Shown here: positions 8,480 through 17,338 of the stretch, piece by piece
Numbering within the stretch: position 1 is the first letter of the stretch
How the letters are laid out: each line of letters starts with the position of its first letter
Source of the DNA: Thioclava sp. JE_KL1
Lineage (GTDB): Bacteria > Pseudomonadota > Alphaproteobacteria > Rhodobacterales > Rhodobacteraceae
Direction of reading: 5' to 3'
Length of the DNA: 64,000 nt
NCBI RefSeq assembly: GCF_009296265.1
Contig: NZ_WBJS01000003.1
Coordinates: 434,001-498,000 of the forward strand
Program-made: the position numbers and the translations under genes
The notes under the pieces: generated by a model
Seen by the model: the letters and a program-made list of their open reading frames with translations, nothing else
Databases searched by the model: none
What the model was told of the DNA's origin: nothing

Positions 8480-9658
8480 TCAGGTCTCGGCCTCTTCGCG
8501 CAGGATACGCGCGATCTGGGCGGCGTCATCCGTCGAGAAGGTCAGCGGCAGGCGCAGATCCAGCAGCGTCGCCAGCACCGCATCGGTGCGCGGCAGGTTC
8601 TGCGCCTCGGCGTAACGCCAGCTGTCATGGCGCGAGGTGAAGCCCGCAGGCTCATCCGCGCCGAACCATTTCAGCTCGACCCCGCGGGCCGCAGCCCGGG
8701 CGACGAAGTCCAGCATCTCGGGGGCGGAGCGTCCCGGCAGGCGGAACTGGAAGGACGAGCCGACATAGCTCTCGGCCTCGGGACGCTCGATCAGCGCGAC
8801 ACCCTCTGCCCCCGCAAGCCCCGCCTCGACCTCACGGTACAGCGCATTCCAGCGCGCCACCCGATCCGCCAGCGTCGGCAGTTGCGGACGCAGGATCGCG
8901 GCGCGCAGATGGTCCATCCGGCCCGAGACATTGGGCGTGTCGTATTTCAGCCCCTCGAACACCTCCGCGCCGGGCGCGGCCCGGTGGCGCTCATAGAGCA
9001 TGTAGCTGCCCGAGAGCAGGATCATCCGCGCCGCCAGCTCGGCATCGTCGGTCACGATCAGCCCGCCCTCGCCCGAATTCATGTGCTTGTAAGTCTGGGT
9101 CGAATAGCAGCCGATCGCGCCATGCCGCCCCGAGTGAACCCCGGCCCATGTCGCCCCCATCGTATGGGCGCAATCCTCGATCACCGTCAGATCATGGGCG
9201 CGCGCGATCTTCATCAACGCATCCATGTCGCAGATATGGCCACGCATATGCGACAGCATAAGCACCCGCGCCTGCGGGGCTTTCGCCGCCAGATCGTCAA
9301 GGTCGATGGTCAGCTGATCCGTGACCTCCACCAGCACGGGCTTGCCGCCGACTGCCGCGATTGCGCCGGGCACGGGGGCGAGCGTGAAGGCATTGGTCAG
9401 CACCGGATCGCCCGGCCCGACGCCCACGGCGCGCAGCGCGCAGCCCAAGGCATAGCCGCCCGAGGCCACCGCAAGGCAATAAGGCGCGCCAGTCAACCCG
9501 GCGAACTCTTCTTCCAGCAGCGCCACCTCGCCCGGCTCTCCGGGCAGGGTGTTGTAGCGATGCAGGCGACCCGAGCGCATCACCTCGACGGCGCGTTCGA
9601 TCGCGTCCTCGGGGATCGGCTCCTGCTGGGTGAAATTGCCTTTGAAGACCTCGGACAT
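8480..9658 (-). CDS. DegT/DnrJ/EryC1-family PLP aminotransferase
   Basis: 392 residues using ATG 9656-9658 (a GTG lies one codon upstream). The family signature is clear: EDCAHTMGAT around 161-170 and the PLP lysine K191 in TQTYKHMNSGEGG. Related enzymes aminate keto-sugars, but several members act on other ketones or serve secondary metabolism. The start overlaps the stop of the MFS gene (TGATG), so the two are coupled. No sugar-nucleotide genes are adjacent. Substrate unknown. Confidence 0.85.
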   Translation of the reverse strand: MSEVFKGNFTQQEPIPEDAIERAVEVMRSGRLHRYNTLPGEPGEVALLEEEFAGLTGAPYCLAVASGGYALGCALRAVGVGPGDPVLTNAFTLAPVPGAIAAVGGKPVLVEVTDQLTIDLDDLAAKAPQARVLMLSHMRGHICDMDALMKIARAHDLTVIEDCAHTMGATWAGVHSGRHGAIGCYSTQTYKHMNSGEGGLIVTDDAELAARMILLSGSYMLYERHRAAPGAEVFEGLKYDTPNVSGRMDHLRAAILRPQLPTLADRVARWNALYREVEAGLAGAEGVALIERPEAESYVGSSFQFRLPGRSAPEMLDFVARAAARGVELKWFGADEPAGFTSRHDSWRYAEAQNLPRTDAVLATLLDLRLPLTFSTDDAAQIARILREEAET

Positions 9659-10881
9659 CACTCAACCTTTCTTGCGCGGACAAACAGCGCCAATGCCGCC
9701 AACAGGATCACGGAGGCCACGTAAAAGGCCATGTCCGGCGTGCGGATCGGGGCGTTCTCGGCGAGGAATATCCCGAACACTTGGGTGAAGAACAAGGTGC
9801 CTGCCAGCATTGCAAGGTTCATCAGCGCGGATATGCCACCCTGCAGCGCGCCCTGCGCATCCTCGGGCACCGCGTTGGACATCAGCGAGGCGATCATCGG
9901 ATGCACCAGCCCCTCGATCCCGGTGATCAGCAGGACGATCAGCACCATCACGAGCGAGGTCGACAGCCCCAGTGCGATTGTCATGCCGATGCCCACGATC
10001 AGCCCGATCACCACCACCCGCGCCTCGCCCAGACGGGACGCGAGCGGACCGGCCAACCCGCCCTGAAAGATCGCCGCGACGACGCCATAGCCTGCAAGTG
10101 TCAGCCCCACCGTCCCCTCGGACCAGCCGAATTTCGCCATCCCCCAATAGGGCCAGATCGCGGGATAGACGGCGGAGGCGAACAGATAGACGCCAAGCGC
10201 GGTGCCCATCGGCAGCACGCCCGGATAGCGCGCGAAGACTTTCAGCGTGCCCAGAGGATTGCAGGCGCGCCAGTTCACCGGACGGCGCAGGCCCTGCGGC
10301 AGGCTTTCGGGCAGCACGATCAGCCCGTAGATCAGGTTCAGCCCCGACAGCGCAGCCGCCACGAAGAAGGGCACGCGGGGGCCAAGCTCGCCCAGAAACC
10401 CGCCAAGCGCAGGCCCCGCGATGAAGCCGAAGCCGAACGCCGCGCCGATCAGACCGAAGGCGCGGGCGCGCTCGGCCGGAGGGGTAATATCGGCAAGATA
10501 GGCATTCGCGATGACATAGGACGCGCCGCAGATGCCCGCGACGATCCGGCCCACGAAGAGCCAGAGCAGCGTCGGCGCGAAGGCGTGAAACAGGTAATCG
10601 ACGCCCAAGCCGCCAATCGCGAGCAGCAAAAGCGGGCGCCGTCCGAACCGATCCGAGAGGTTGCCCATCAGCGGCGCGAACAGGAACTGGGCGAGACTGA
10701 AGGCCGCGAACATCCAACCCCCGATCCGGCTCGCCTGCGCCAGATCGACATGGCCGACATCCGCGATCAGCGAGGGCAGCACTGGGATGATCAGGCCGAA
10801 GCCCACCATGTCGAGGAACACCGCGATCAGAACGAAGGCGGTGGCGTGAAAGCGCGAAGGACCGATGGGGGCTGCGGTCAT
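9658..10881 (-). CDS. MFS transporter, TetA-like drug/metabolite exporter
   Basis: 407 residues from ATG 10879-10881, with twelve hydrophobic segments. The cytoplasmic loop 2-3 motif [15 protein letters not shown] (motif A) and [23 protein letters not shown] are very close in style to class TetA antiporters, which expel a substrate in exchange for protons. It is translationally coupled to the DegT aminotransferase, suggesting that it exports that enzyme's product, though housekeeping TetA-like exporters with unknown substrates are common in this order. Tetracycline export is not demonstrated by sequence. Confidence 0.82.
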   Translation of the reverse strand: MTAAPIGPSRFHATAFVLIAVFLDMVGFGLIIPVLPSLIADVGHVDLAQASRIGGWMFAAFSLAQFLFAPLMGNLSDRFGRRPLLLLAIGGLGVDYLFHAFAPTLLWLFVGRIVAGICGASYVIANAYLADITPPAERARAFGLIGAAFGFGFIAGPALGGFLGELGPRVPFFVAAALSGLNLIYGLIVLPESLPQGLRRPVNWRACNPLGTLKVFARYPGVLPMGTALGVYLFASAVYPAIWPYWGMAKFGWSEGTVGLTLAGYGVVAAIFQGGLAGPLASRLGEARVVVIGLIVGIGMTIALGLSTSLVMVLIVLLITGIEGLVHPMIASLMSNAVPEDAQGALQGGISALMNLAMLAGTLFFTQVFGIFLAENAPIRTPDMAFYVASVILLAALALFVRARKVE

Positions 10882-10939
10882 GGCCGTCGGAAGCCGCGTC
10901 TGAGGGCTGGTTCGGGGCAGCACCGCCCCGCCGAGGCGC

Positions 10940-11611
10940 TCACCCGAGCATCCGCGCGGCCAGCGCGGGCAGATCATCGAAATGATCGAGCAGCGCCTCT
11001 GGGGCGAGCCGTTCGATGCCGCGCCCCTCCGGTCCGAAGGTCACCAGAACGCAGGGCACGCCGACCGCGCGCGCGGTCTCGCGATCGGTATTGGTGTCGC
11101 CCACCAGCAGCGAGGTCTCCAGCTTGCCCCCGGCCCGCTCGACCGCCGCGAGATAGGGATCGGGCGAAGGTTTGCGCAGCGGCAGCGTATCGGCGCCGAT
11201 CAGCGCGTCAAAAAGCGCGGCGATCCCGAGCCGGTCGATCAGATCGCGCGCTAGACCTTCGGGCTTGTTGGTGCAGACAGCCGTCGCAAAGCCCTGATCG
11301 CGCAACGTTTTCACAGATTCCTCAGCGCCAGGATAAAGCTGCGTATACCGGTCGATATTCTCGCCGTAATGCGCGAGCAGCGGGTGATAATCGGCCTCGA
11401 CCAGCTCGGCGATCTCCGCCTCCGGCAGCCCCAGCCGCCCATAGCCGGCCTTGAGCATCGCACGGCCACCATGGAAGGCGGTCAGCGCGTCTTCCGCCGG
11501 ATCGAGAAGCGGCGCATGGCCACGCGCCGTAAAGCAGGAATTGGCCGCCGCGATCAGGTCGGCGGAGGTATCAGCCAAAGTCCCGTCGAGGTCGAAAACC
11601 ACTGTGCGCAT
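10940..11611 (-). CDS. gph: Phosphoglycolate phosphatase (HAD superfamily)
   Basis: 223 residues from ATG 11609-11611 (GGAGCAAAAGGC upstream). HAD motif I is FDLDGTLADT at residues 5-14, motif II is CTNKPEG, and motif IV is VGDTNTDRETARA. It has the all-alpha cap typical of Gph. It removes phosphate from 2-phosphoglycolate. It is divergent from glmU, with a 107-bp shared upstream region. The related HAD subfamilies (beta-phosphoglucomutase, PpaX) cannot be fully excluded. Confidence 0.82.
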   Translation of the reverse strand: MRTVVFDLDGTLADTSADLIAAANSCFTARGHAPLLDPAEDALTAFHGGRAMLKAGYGRLGLPEAEIAELVEADYHPLLAHYGENIDRYTQLYPGAEESVKTLRDQGFATAVCTNKPEGLARDLIDRLGIAALFDALIGADTLPLRKPSPDPYLAAVERAGGKLETSLLVGDTNTDRETARAVGVPCVLVTFGPEGRGIERLAPEALLDHFDDLPALAARMLG

Positions 11612-11718
11612 TGCCTTTTGCTCCTTCCGTAACACCGCGAAAGGAAGCGTGAAGACGCACCACTTGCGGCAAGCAAGCCAATGGTTAAAACGGGGCCGAG
11701 CAGAAGAAAAGGTTTCTA

Positions 11719-13065
11719 ATGGCGATTGCATTGATCACCCTCGCGGCGGGACAGGGCACCCGCATGAAATCCGACTTGCCGAAGGTGCTGCATCAGGTGG
11801 GCCGCGCGCCGCTGGTGGCGCATGCGCTGGCTGCCGGGCGCGCGCTCGAACCCGAGACCGTGATCGTGGTCGCGGGCCACGGTGCCGACAAGGTGAAGAA
11901 AGCCGTCGCGAAGGTCGATCCCGAGGCGCAGATCGTGCTGCAGGAAGAACAGCTCGGCACCGGCCACGCCGTGGCGCAGGCCCTGCCCGCGCTCGACGGG
12001 TTCGACGGCCGTGTGATCGTGCTTTACGGCGACACCCCCTTCATCCGGCCCGAGACGCTGGAGCGGCTAGCCGCGTCCGATGCGGCGGTGACCGTGCTCG
12101 GCTTCGAGGCGGCCGATCCGGGCCGCTACGGGCGTCTGGTGGCGCAGGGCGACACGCTGGACCGGATCGTGGAATTCAAGGATGCCACGGATGAAGAACG
12201 CGCCATAACCCTCTGCAATTCCGGCGTTATCGCCTGTGATGCGGTACTTCTGACCGAACTGGTCGCGGGGCTGTCGAACGAGAACGCGTCGCAGGAGTAC
12301 TACCTCACCGATATCGTCGAAGCCGCGCGCAAGAAGGGCCTGACCGCGCAGGTCGTGACCTGTGATGAGGCCGAAACGCTGGGCATCAACACCCGCGCCG
12401 AGCTTGCCCGCGCCGAGGCCCTCTTCCAGGAGCGGATGCGCGCCGAGGCGATGGAAAACGGCGTGACTATGGTGGAGCCCACCAGCGTCTGGTTCGCGCT
12501 CGACACCTATATCAGCCGCGATGTCGTGCTGGGCCCGAATGTCGTGTTCGGCCCCGATGTCACCATCGAATCCGGTGCGGTGATCGAGGCCTTCTGCCAT
12601 CTCGAAGGCTGCCACATCTCGCGAGGGGCCACGATTGGCCCCTTCGCCCGTCTGCGCCCCGGCGCGGAACTGGCCGAGGACGTGCATATCGGCAATTTCG
12701 TCGAGGTGAAGAACGCGATCCTCGCGGAGGGTGTGAAAGTCGGCCATCTGACCTATCTGGGCGATGCCGATATCGGCGAGCATACGAATATCGGCGCGGG
12801 CACGGTGACCTGCAATTACGACGGGGTGATGAAGCATCGTACCACCATTGGCGCGAATGCGTTCATCGGCTCCGACACGATGCTGGTGGCCCCGGTGACG
12901 GTGGGCGACGGCGCGCTGACGGGCTCGGGATCGGTGATCTCGAAAGACGTTCCTGCAGAGGCGATCGCGATCGAGCGCTCCGAACAGGTGAACCGTCCGG
13001 GCCTCGCCAAGAAACTATTTGCGAAACTGCGCGCGGAGAAAGCGCGTCGCATGAAGAAAGATTGA
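11719..13065 (+). CDS. glmU: Bifunctional GlcN-1-P acetyltransferase / GlcNAc-1-P uridylyltransferase
   Basis: 448 residues, the typical GlmU length. The N-terminal uridylyltransferase starts with LAAGQGTRMKSDLPKVLH and has GTGHAVAQALP and YGDTPF segments. The C-terminal half is a left-handed beta helix of hexapeptide repeats (for example VVFGPDVTIESGAVIEAFC), with NFVEVKNAILAEGVKVGHL and GAGTVTCNYDG near the acetyltransferase site. It makes UDP-GlcNAc for peptidoglycan and LPS. glmS follows after only 3 bp, so the two consecutive steps are in one operon. Confidence 0.96.
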   Translation: MAIALITLAAGQGTRMKSDLPKVLHQVGRAPLVAHALAAGRALEPETVIVVAGHGADKVKKAVAKVDPEAQIVLQEEQLGTGHAVAQALPALDGFDGRVIVLYGDTPFIRPETLERLAASDAAVTVLGFEAADPGRYGRLVAQGDTLDRIVEFKDATDEERAITLCNSGVIACDAVLLTELVAGLSNENASQEYYLTDIVEAARKKGLTAQVVTCDEAETLGINTRAELARAEALFQERMRAEAMENGVTMVEPTSVWFALDTYISRDVVLGPNVVFGPDVTIESGAVIEAFCHLEGCHISRGATIGPFARLRPGAELAEDVHIGNFVEVKNAILAEGVKVGHLTYLGDADIGEHTNIGAGTVTCNYDGVMKHRTTIGANAFIGSDTMLVAPVTVGDGALTGSGSVISKDVPAEAIAIERSEQVNRPGLAKKLFAKLRAEKARRMKKD

Positions 13066-13068
13066 TAA

Positions 13069-14883
13069 ATGTGCGGAATTATTGGCGTTTTGGGGAAGCA
13101 CGAGGTTTCCCCCTGGCTCGTTGAGAGCCTCAAGCGATTGGAATATCGCGGCTATGACAGTGCCGGGATCGCGACGGTAAACGCAGGCAAGCTGGATCGC
13201 CGCCGGGCGGTGGGCAAGCTGTGGAACCTGTCCGATCTGCTGGTGCACGAGCCGCTGCCGGGCAAGTCGGGTATCGGCCACACCCGCTGGGCGACCCATG
13301 GGGCTGCCACCCAGGGCAATGCGCATCCGCATCGCTCGGGGCCCGTCGCGGTCGTGCATAACGGCATCATCGAGAATTTCCGCGAGCTGCGCGCCGAACT
13401 GGCCGAAGCGGGGATCACGCCGGAGACGCAGACGGATACCGAAACCGTCGCGCTGCTGACGCGGATGTTCATGGATCGCGGCATGAATGCGCGCGAGGCC
13501 GCCGTGGCGACGCTTGGCAAGCTCGAAGGGGCATTCGCGCTGCTATGGCTCTTCGACGGCGAGGACGATCTGCTGATCGCGGCGCGCAAGGGCTCGCCGC
13601 TCGCGATCGGGCATGGCGATGGCGAGATGTTCGTGGGCTCGGACGCGATTGCGCTCGCGCCGATGACCGACCGGATCACCTATCTCGAAGAGGGCGATTA
13701 CGCGTTCGTCACCCGCGCAGGTGCCGAGATTTTTGACGCCGAGGGTCGCCGTGCGAACCGCGACGAAAGCCGCATCGATCTGGGTCAGGCACAGGTCGAA
13801 AAGGGCGGCTACAAGCATTTCATGGCGAAGGAAATCGCAGAGCAGCCCGTCGTGCTGGCTGACGCTTTGCGACATTATCTGCCCGAAACCGGGCTGAATC
13901 TGCCGGAAGACTTGGACTTTTCCAACATCGACCGGATTGTCCTGATCGCCTGCGGCACTGCGCATTACGCTTGCGCGGTGGCGAAATACTGGTTCGAGGA
14001 ATTCGCTCGCATCCCGGTCGAGATCGACGTGGCGTCCGAATTCCGCTACCGCGAGCCGCCCCTTTCCGAGCGCAGCCTCGCCGTCTTCGTCAGCCAATCC
14101 GGCGAGACCGCCGACACGCTGGCCGCGCTGCGCTATTGCTCCGAGCGCGTTGCGAAGACCGTGGCCGTGGTCAACGTGCCCACCTCCTCCATCGCGCGCG
14201 AAGCCGACATCATGTTGCCGATCTTCGCGGGCGTCGAGGTCGGCGTGGCCTCGACCAAGGCGTTCACCGCGCAGCTGCTGGTTCTGGCCGTCATGGCGTT
14301 GAAAGCGGGCCGCGACCGGGACGTCACCGACGGGCCGACGCTTGGCGCCCATGCCGATACGCTGCGCGCCCTGCCCGGCTTGCTCAATCAGGCGCTGTCG
14401 ATCTCCGAGCCGATCGCGCATCTCGCAGAGCAACTTGCCGAGGCGCAGGACATCCTCTTCCTCGGGCGCGGCGCGATGTATCCGCTGGCACTGGAAGGGG
14501 CGCTGAAGCTCAAGGAAATCAGCTATATCCATGCCGAAGGTTATGCCTCGGGCGAGCTGAAACACGGGCCGATCGCGCTGATCGATCGCACCGTGCCGGT
14601 GATCGTTATGGCGCCTTATGACAAGCTCTTCGACAAGACCGTCTCGAACATGCAGGAGGTGATGGCGCGCCACGGGATGGTGCTGCTGGTCTCCGATGCC
14701 AAGGGCATCAGCGCGGCGCAGGACGGCACTTGGGGCACGCTGCAAATGCCTGACATTGCAGAACCTTTCGCGCCGATCCTGTACGCGGTTCCGGCGCAAC
14801 TGCTGGCCTATCACACCGCGGTCGCGAAGGGCACCGACGTGGACCAGCCGCGCAACCTCGCCAAATCGGTGACGGTCGAATGA
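13069..14883 (+). CDS. glmS: Glutamine--fructose-6-phosphate aminotransferase (isomerizing)
   Basis: 604 residues. Cys2 (MCGIIGVLG) is the N-terminal nucleophile of the glutaminase half, followed by RLEYRGYDSAGIA and HTRWATHG. Two SIS domains follow (SQSGETADTLAALRY and the second around LFLGRGAMYPLALEGALKLKEISYIHAEG). The C-terminus PRNLAKSVTVE is the conserved GlmS tail. It makes glucosamine-6-phosphate, the committed step toward UDP-GlcNAc. It lies 3 bp after glmU and overlaps the next gene by ATGA. Confidence 0.97.
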   Translation: MCGIIGVLGKHEVSPWLVESLKRLEYRGYDSAGIATVNAGKLDRRRAVGKLWNLSDLLVHEPLPGKSGIGHTRWATHGAATQGNAHPHRSGPVAVVHNGIIENFRELRAELAEAGITPETQTDTETVALLTRMFMDRGMNAREAAVATLGKLEGAFALLWLFDGEDDLLIAARKGSPLAIGHGDGEMFVGSDAIALAPMTDRITYLEEGDYAFVTRAGAEIFDAEGRRANRDESRIDLGQAQVEKGGYKHFMAKEIAEQPVVLADALRHYLPETGLNLPEDLDFSNIDRIVLIACGTAHYACAVAKYWFEEFARIPVEIDVASEFRYREPPLSERSLAVFVSQSGETADTLAALRYCSERVAKTVAVVNVPTSSIAREADIMLPIFAGVEVGVASTKAFTAQLLVLAVMALKAGRDRDVTDGPTLGAHADTLRALPGLLNQALSISEPIAHLAEQLAEAQDILFLGRGAMYPLALEGALKLKEISYIHAEGYASGELKHGPIALIDRTVPVIVMAPYDKLFDKTVSNMQEVMARHGMVLLVSDAKGISAAQDGTWGTLQMPDIAEPFAPILYAVPAQLLAYHTAVAKGTDVDQPRNLAKSVTVE

Positions 14884-15731
14884 GCCGCAAGCGGGGCAAG
14901 AAGCGCGTCGCCCGGCCGCGCGCGGCGGATTACGCACCGCTCGACCCGGCGGAGGACGCCCGGCTGCGCGCAGAGGCCGAGGCCTATGCGGCCTCGGATG
15001 CGGACTATGAGGCCTTCGCCGAGGAAGAGGACGCCGACGCGCCGCTCGGCCCGCCACCCACGCTGGAAGACGCGCTTTTCGCGCTGGAAAGCTGGGCGGA
15101 TGCCGAGAAAGCCGCCGAGATGGCCGCCTATCACAAGGCGGAGCGGCGCTATCTGGGCATTTCCGTTCCGGCGATCGAGGACATGGTGGCGCTGTGGCGT
15201 GGCCAGCTCGACGTGCCGGGACGCGTTGAGTTGGCGCGTGGGCTTTGGGACAGCGACATTCACGAGGCGCGGATCGCGGCGGCCAAGTTGCTGACGCAGG
15301 CGCGGCTGCGCCCGGATGCCGAAGCTTGGGACCTGATCGCGAGCTGGGTGCCGCAATTCGACGCCTGGGCCATTGCGGACCACGCGGCAAAGGCGGGCTC
15401 CAAGCGGCTTCAGGCCGAGCCCGCGCGGCTCGACGAGGTGGCGGACTGGGTGCGCTCGGATCACATGTGGACGCGGCGCGCGGCCTTCGTCTTCACCCTG
15501 CCCTGGACCAAGCAGCGCAATCCCAAGCCCGAGGACGAGGCGGTGCGCGACGAGGTTCTGGGCTGGGCCGCGCAACTGGCCGAGGATCGCGACTGGTTCA
15601 TCCAGAAGGCCATCGCGTGGTGGCTGCGCGAGCTGAGCAAGAAAGACCCCGCCCGCGCACAGGCCTGGCTGACCGAGCATGGCGAAAGGCTGAAGCCTTT
15701 CGCCCGCAAGGAAGCCAGTAAATACTTATGA
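14880..15731 (+). CDS. AlkD-like DNA alkylation repair protein (HEAT-repeat fold)
   Basis: 283 residues, coupled to glmS by an ATGA overlap. A charged N-terminal tail (about 1-60, acidic) precedes a helical-repeat region with YHKAERRYLGISVPAIEDMVALWRG, DLIASWVPQFDAWAIADHAAK and the C-terminal DRDWFIQKAIAWWLRELSKKDP, all typical of the DNA_alkylation (AlkD) family. AlkD enzymes remove bulky or cationic alkylated bases without flipping them. The catalytic Trp/Asp cluster looks preserved (WVP..FDAW), but activity is not proven. It converges with the next gene, overlapping by 6 bp. Confidence 0.78.
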   Translation: MSRKRGKKRVARPRAADYAPLDPAEDARLRAEAEAYAASDADYEAFAEEEDADAPLGPPPTLEDALFALESWADAEKAAEMAAYHKAERRYLGISVPAIEDMVALWRGQLDVPGRVELARGLWDSDIHEARIAAAKLLTQARLRPDAEAWDLIASWVPQFDAWAIADHAAKAGSKRLQAEPARLDEVADWVRSDHMWTRRAAFVFTLPWTKQRNPKPEDEAVRDEVLGWAAQLAEDRDWFIQKAIAWWLRELSKKDPARAQAWLTEHGERLKPFARKEASKYL

Positions 15732-16415
15732 ATACAGGAACTTGTCGTAGTCGCTGACCAGCAGGTGGCGCGGCGCTTCGTCTTCCTCGATCTCGGAGAA
15801 CCGCCCGATATCTTCGCGGAAGATATTGTCGGTATTGTCGTCGTTGACGGTCGAAACCTCGCCGATCAGCACGTCGCCGCCCTCGCCCCAGAAGGCATGC
15901 CAGTCACCGGGTCGCAGGGTCACGCTCTCGCCGGGGCGCAGGATCAGCACCTCGCCGGGCGCGTAATTGCGCGGGACGCCGTCGCACATCACCTGCCCGC
16001 CTGCGGTCTCGTCGAATTTGCCATCCGCGTCAGAGCCATAGAGCTCGATCGCGAGGTCTGCGCCGCCGCGATTGATGATGTCCTCGGCCTTGATGATATG
16101 GGTATGCATCGGGCTGATCTGGTCCTTGCGCGAGATCAGGAGCTTCTCGGCATAGGCCATGCCGTGGCCCGCCTGAAGATCGCGCAGATCGCCGTTGCGC
16201 AGGGTGAAGAGAAACAGACCCAGCTTGTCGAAATCGCCCTGCCCGTAATCGGTGATGTCCCAGCCCATCGCGGCTTCCACGATGCGCTGTGCCTGCGGCA
16301 GGCGCGCCTTGAACTCGGCCGGGCTCCACCATGCGAAGGGCGGCAGGCGGAAGCCGAATTCCTGGATCATTTCCTCGGCCGCGGCCATGATTTCGTTCAC
16401 GCGCGAGCGTTTCAT
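15726..16415 (-). CDS. D-lyxose ketol-isomerase family cupin protein
   Basis: 229 residues from ATG 16413-16415. The cupin metal site is visible as SPMHTHIIKAEDIINRGGADL (His-x-His, Lys, Glu) and a later LRPGDWHAFWGEGGDVLIGEVSTVNDD with the fourth ligand. The length matches D-lyxose/D-mannose isomerases of this family, which interconvert D-lyxose and D-xylulose using Mn2+. No sugar transporter or kinase accompanies it, so the physiological sugar is unknown. It is 26 bp downstream of the amidotransferase gene, on the same strand. Confidence 0.72.
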   Translation of the reverse strand: MKRSRVNEIMAAAEEMIQEFGFRLPPFAWWSPAEFKARLPQAQRIVEAAMGWDITDYGQGDFDKLGLFLFTLRNGDLRDLQAGHGMAYAEKLLISRKDQISPMHTHIIKAEDIINRGGADLAIELYGSDADGKFDETAGGQVMCDGVPRNYAPGEVLILRPGESVTLRPGDWHAFWGEGGDVLIGEVSTVNDDNTDNIFREDIGRFSEIEEDEAPRHLLVSDYDKFLYS

Positions 16416-16441
16416 CTGTCTCTCCGTTTTGTCTTCGCGGC

Positions 16442-17215
16442 TCAGGCGACGCAGGCGGCGGGCCGTTCGCCGCGCGCCCAAGCACGCACCGCATCGCCGA
16501 ATGCCTCGAACAGAGGGCGCGAGACCGGATCTTCCGCCGCACGCCATTCGGGATGCCATTGCACCGATAGGGTAAACCCCGGCGCGTCCTTAACATAGAT
16601 CGCCTCGGGCGTACCATCGGGGGCGCGCCCTTCGATCACAATCCGGGTACCGGCGGTGCAGACGCCCTGCCCGTGCAGCGTGTTGGTCTCGACCTCATCC
16701 GCGCCGAAGAGACGCGCGAACCGGCCGCCGGGAGTGAGCGTGACCATGTGGCGGTTGGAGAACCCTTCTTCGAGCGTGCCCTCGGGGGGCATCCGGTGGT
16801 TCAACCGTCCCGGAAGCTCGCGGATCTCGGGGTGAAGCGTGCCGCCCATCGCGACGTTGACCTCCTGAAAGCCCCGGCAAATGCCGAGGAAAGGCTGCCC
16901 GCTTTCGACACAGGCGCGCACCAGCGGCAGGGTGATCGCGTCGCGGGCGCGGTCGAAAGTGCCGTGCTTCTCGGTCGGTTCCTCGCCATATTCATGCGGA
17001 TGGACGTTCGGCCGCCCGCCGGTCAGCAGGAAGCCGTCGCAGACCTCCATCAACTCCTGAACGGACACATATTCGGGATCGGCGGGGATCAGCAGCGGGA
17101 TGCAATCGGAGACCTTGCTCACCGCTTCCGAGTTGAGTTGGCCGCCTTCATGGACGGGGTAGCGGTCACCTACGAGGCCTCTATTGCCGATGATGCCGAC
17201 GACGGGTCTGGTCAT
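16442..17215 (-). CDS. Gamma-glutamyl-gamma-aminobutyrate hydrolase family protein (class I amidotransferase)
   Basis: 257 residues. The nucleophile Cys113 sits in FLGICRGFQEVNVAMGGTL, and the His221-Pro-Glu223 pair in SVQWHPEWR completes the triad. GGRPNVHPHEYGEE is the typical PuuD-type oxyanion/substrate region. PuuD cleaves gamma-Glu-GABA in putrescine breakdown. No other puu genes are in the window, so the substrate could differ. It lies in the same orientation as the D-lyxose-isomerase-like gene, 26 bp apart. Confidence 0.78.
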   Translation of the reverse strand: MTRPVVGIIGNRGLVGDRYPVHEGGQLNSEAVSKVSDCIPLLIPADPEYVSVQELMEVCDGFLLTGGRPNVHPHEYGEEPTEKHGTFDRARDAITLPLVRACVESGQPFLGICRGFQEVNVAMGGTLHPEIRELPGRLNHRMPPEGTLEEGFSNRHMVTLTPGGRFARLFGADEVETNTLHGQGVCTAGTRIVIEGRAPDGTPEAIYVKDAPGFTLSVQWHPEWRAAEDPVSRPLFEAFGDAVRAWARGERPAACVA

Positions 17216-17338
17216 TGAATTCTCCTTTGTCCCGAAGCTAAGGCGACGTTCGGGCAGAGAAAAGGCGCAAAATGCGCACGAAGCCGTGCATCTGACGCAC
17301 AGCCCAAGCCTGCGGCGATTTCCAGCGGAATTGCCTGT

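Noticed and set aside
9658-10881. TetA-like exporter as an acquired antibiotic-resistance gene.
   Set aside because: No mobile element, repressor (tetR) or composition shift; it is coupled to a metabolic gene, so a native exporter is more likely.
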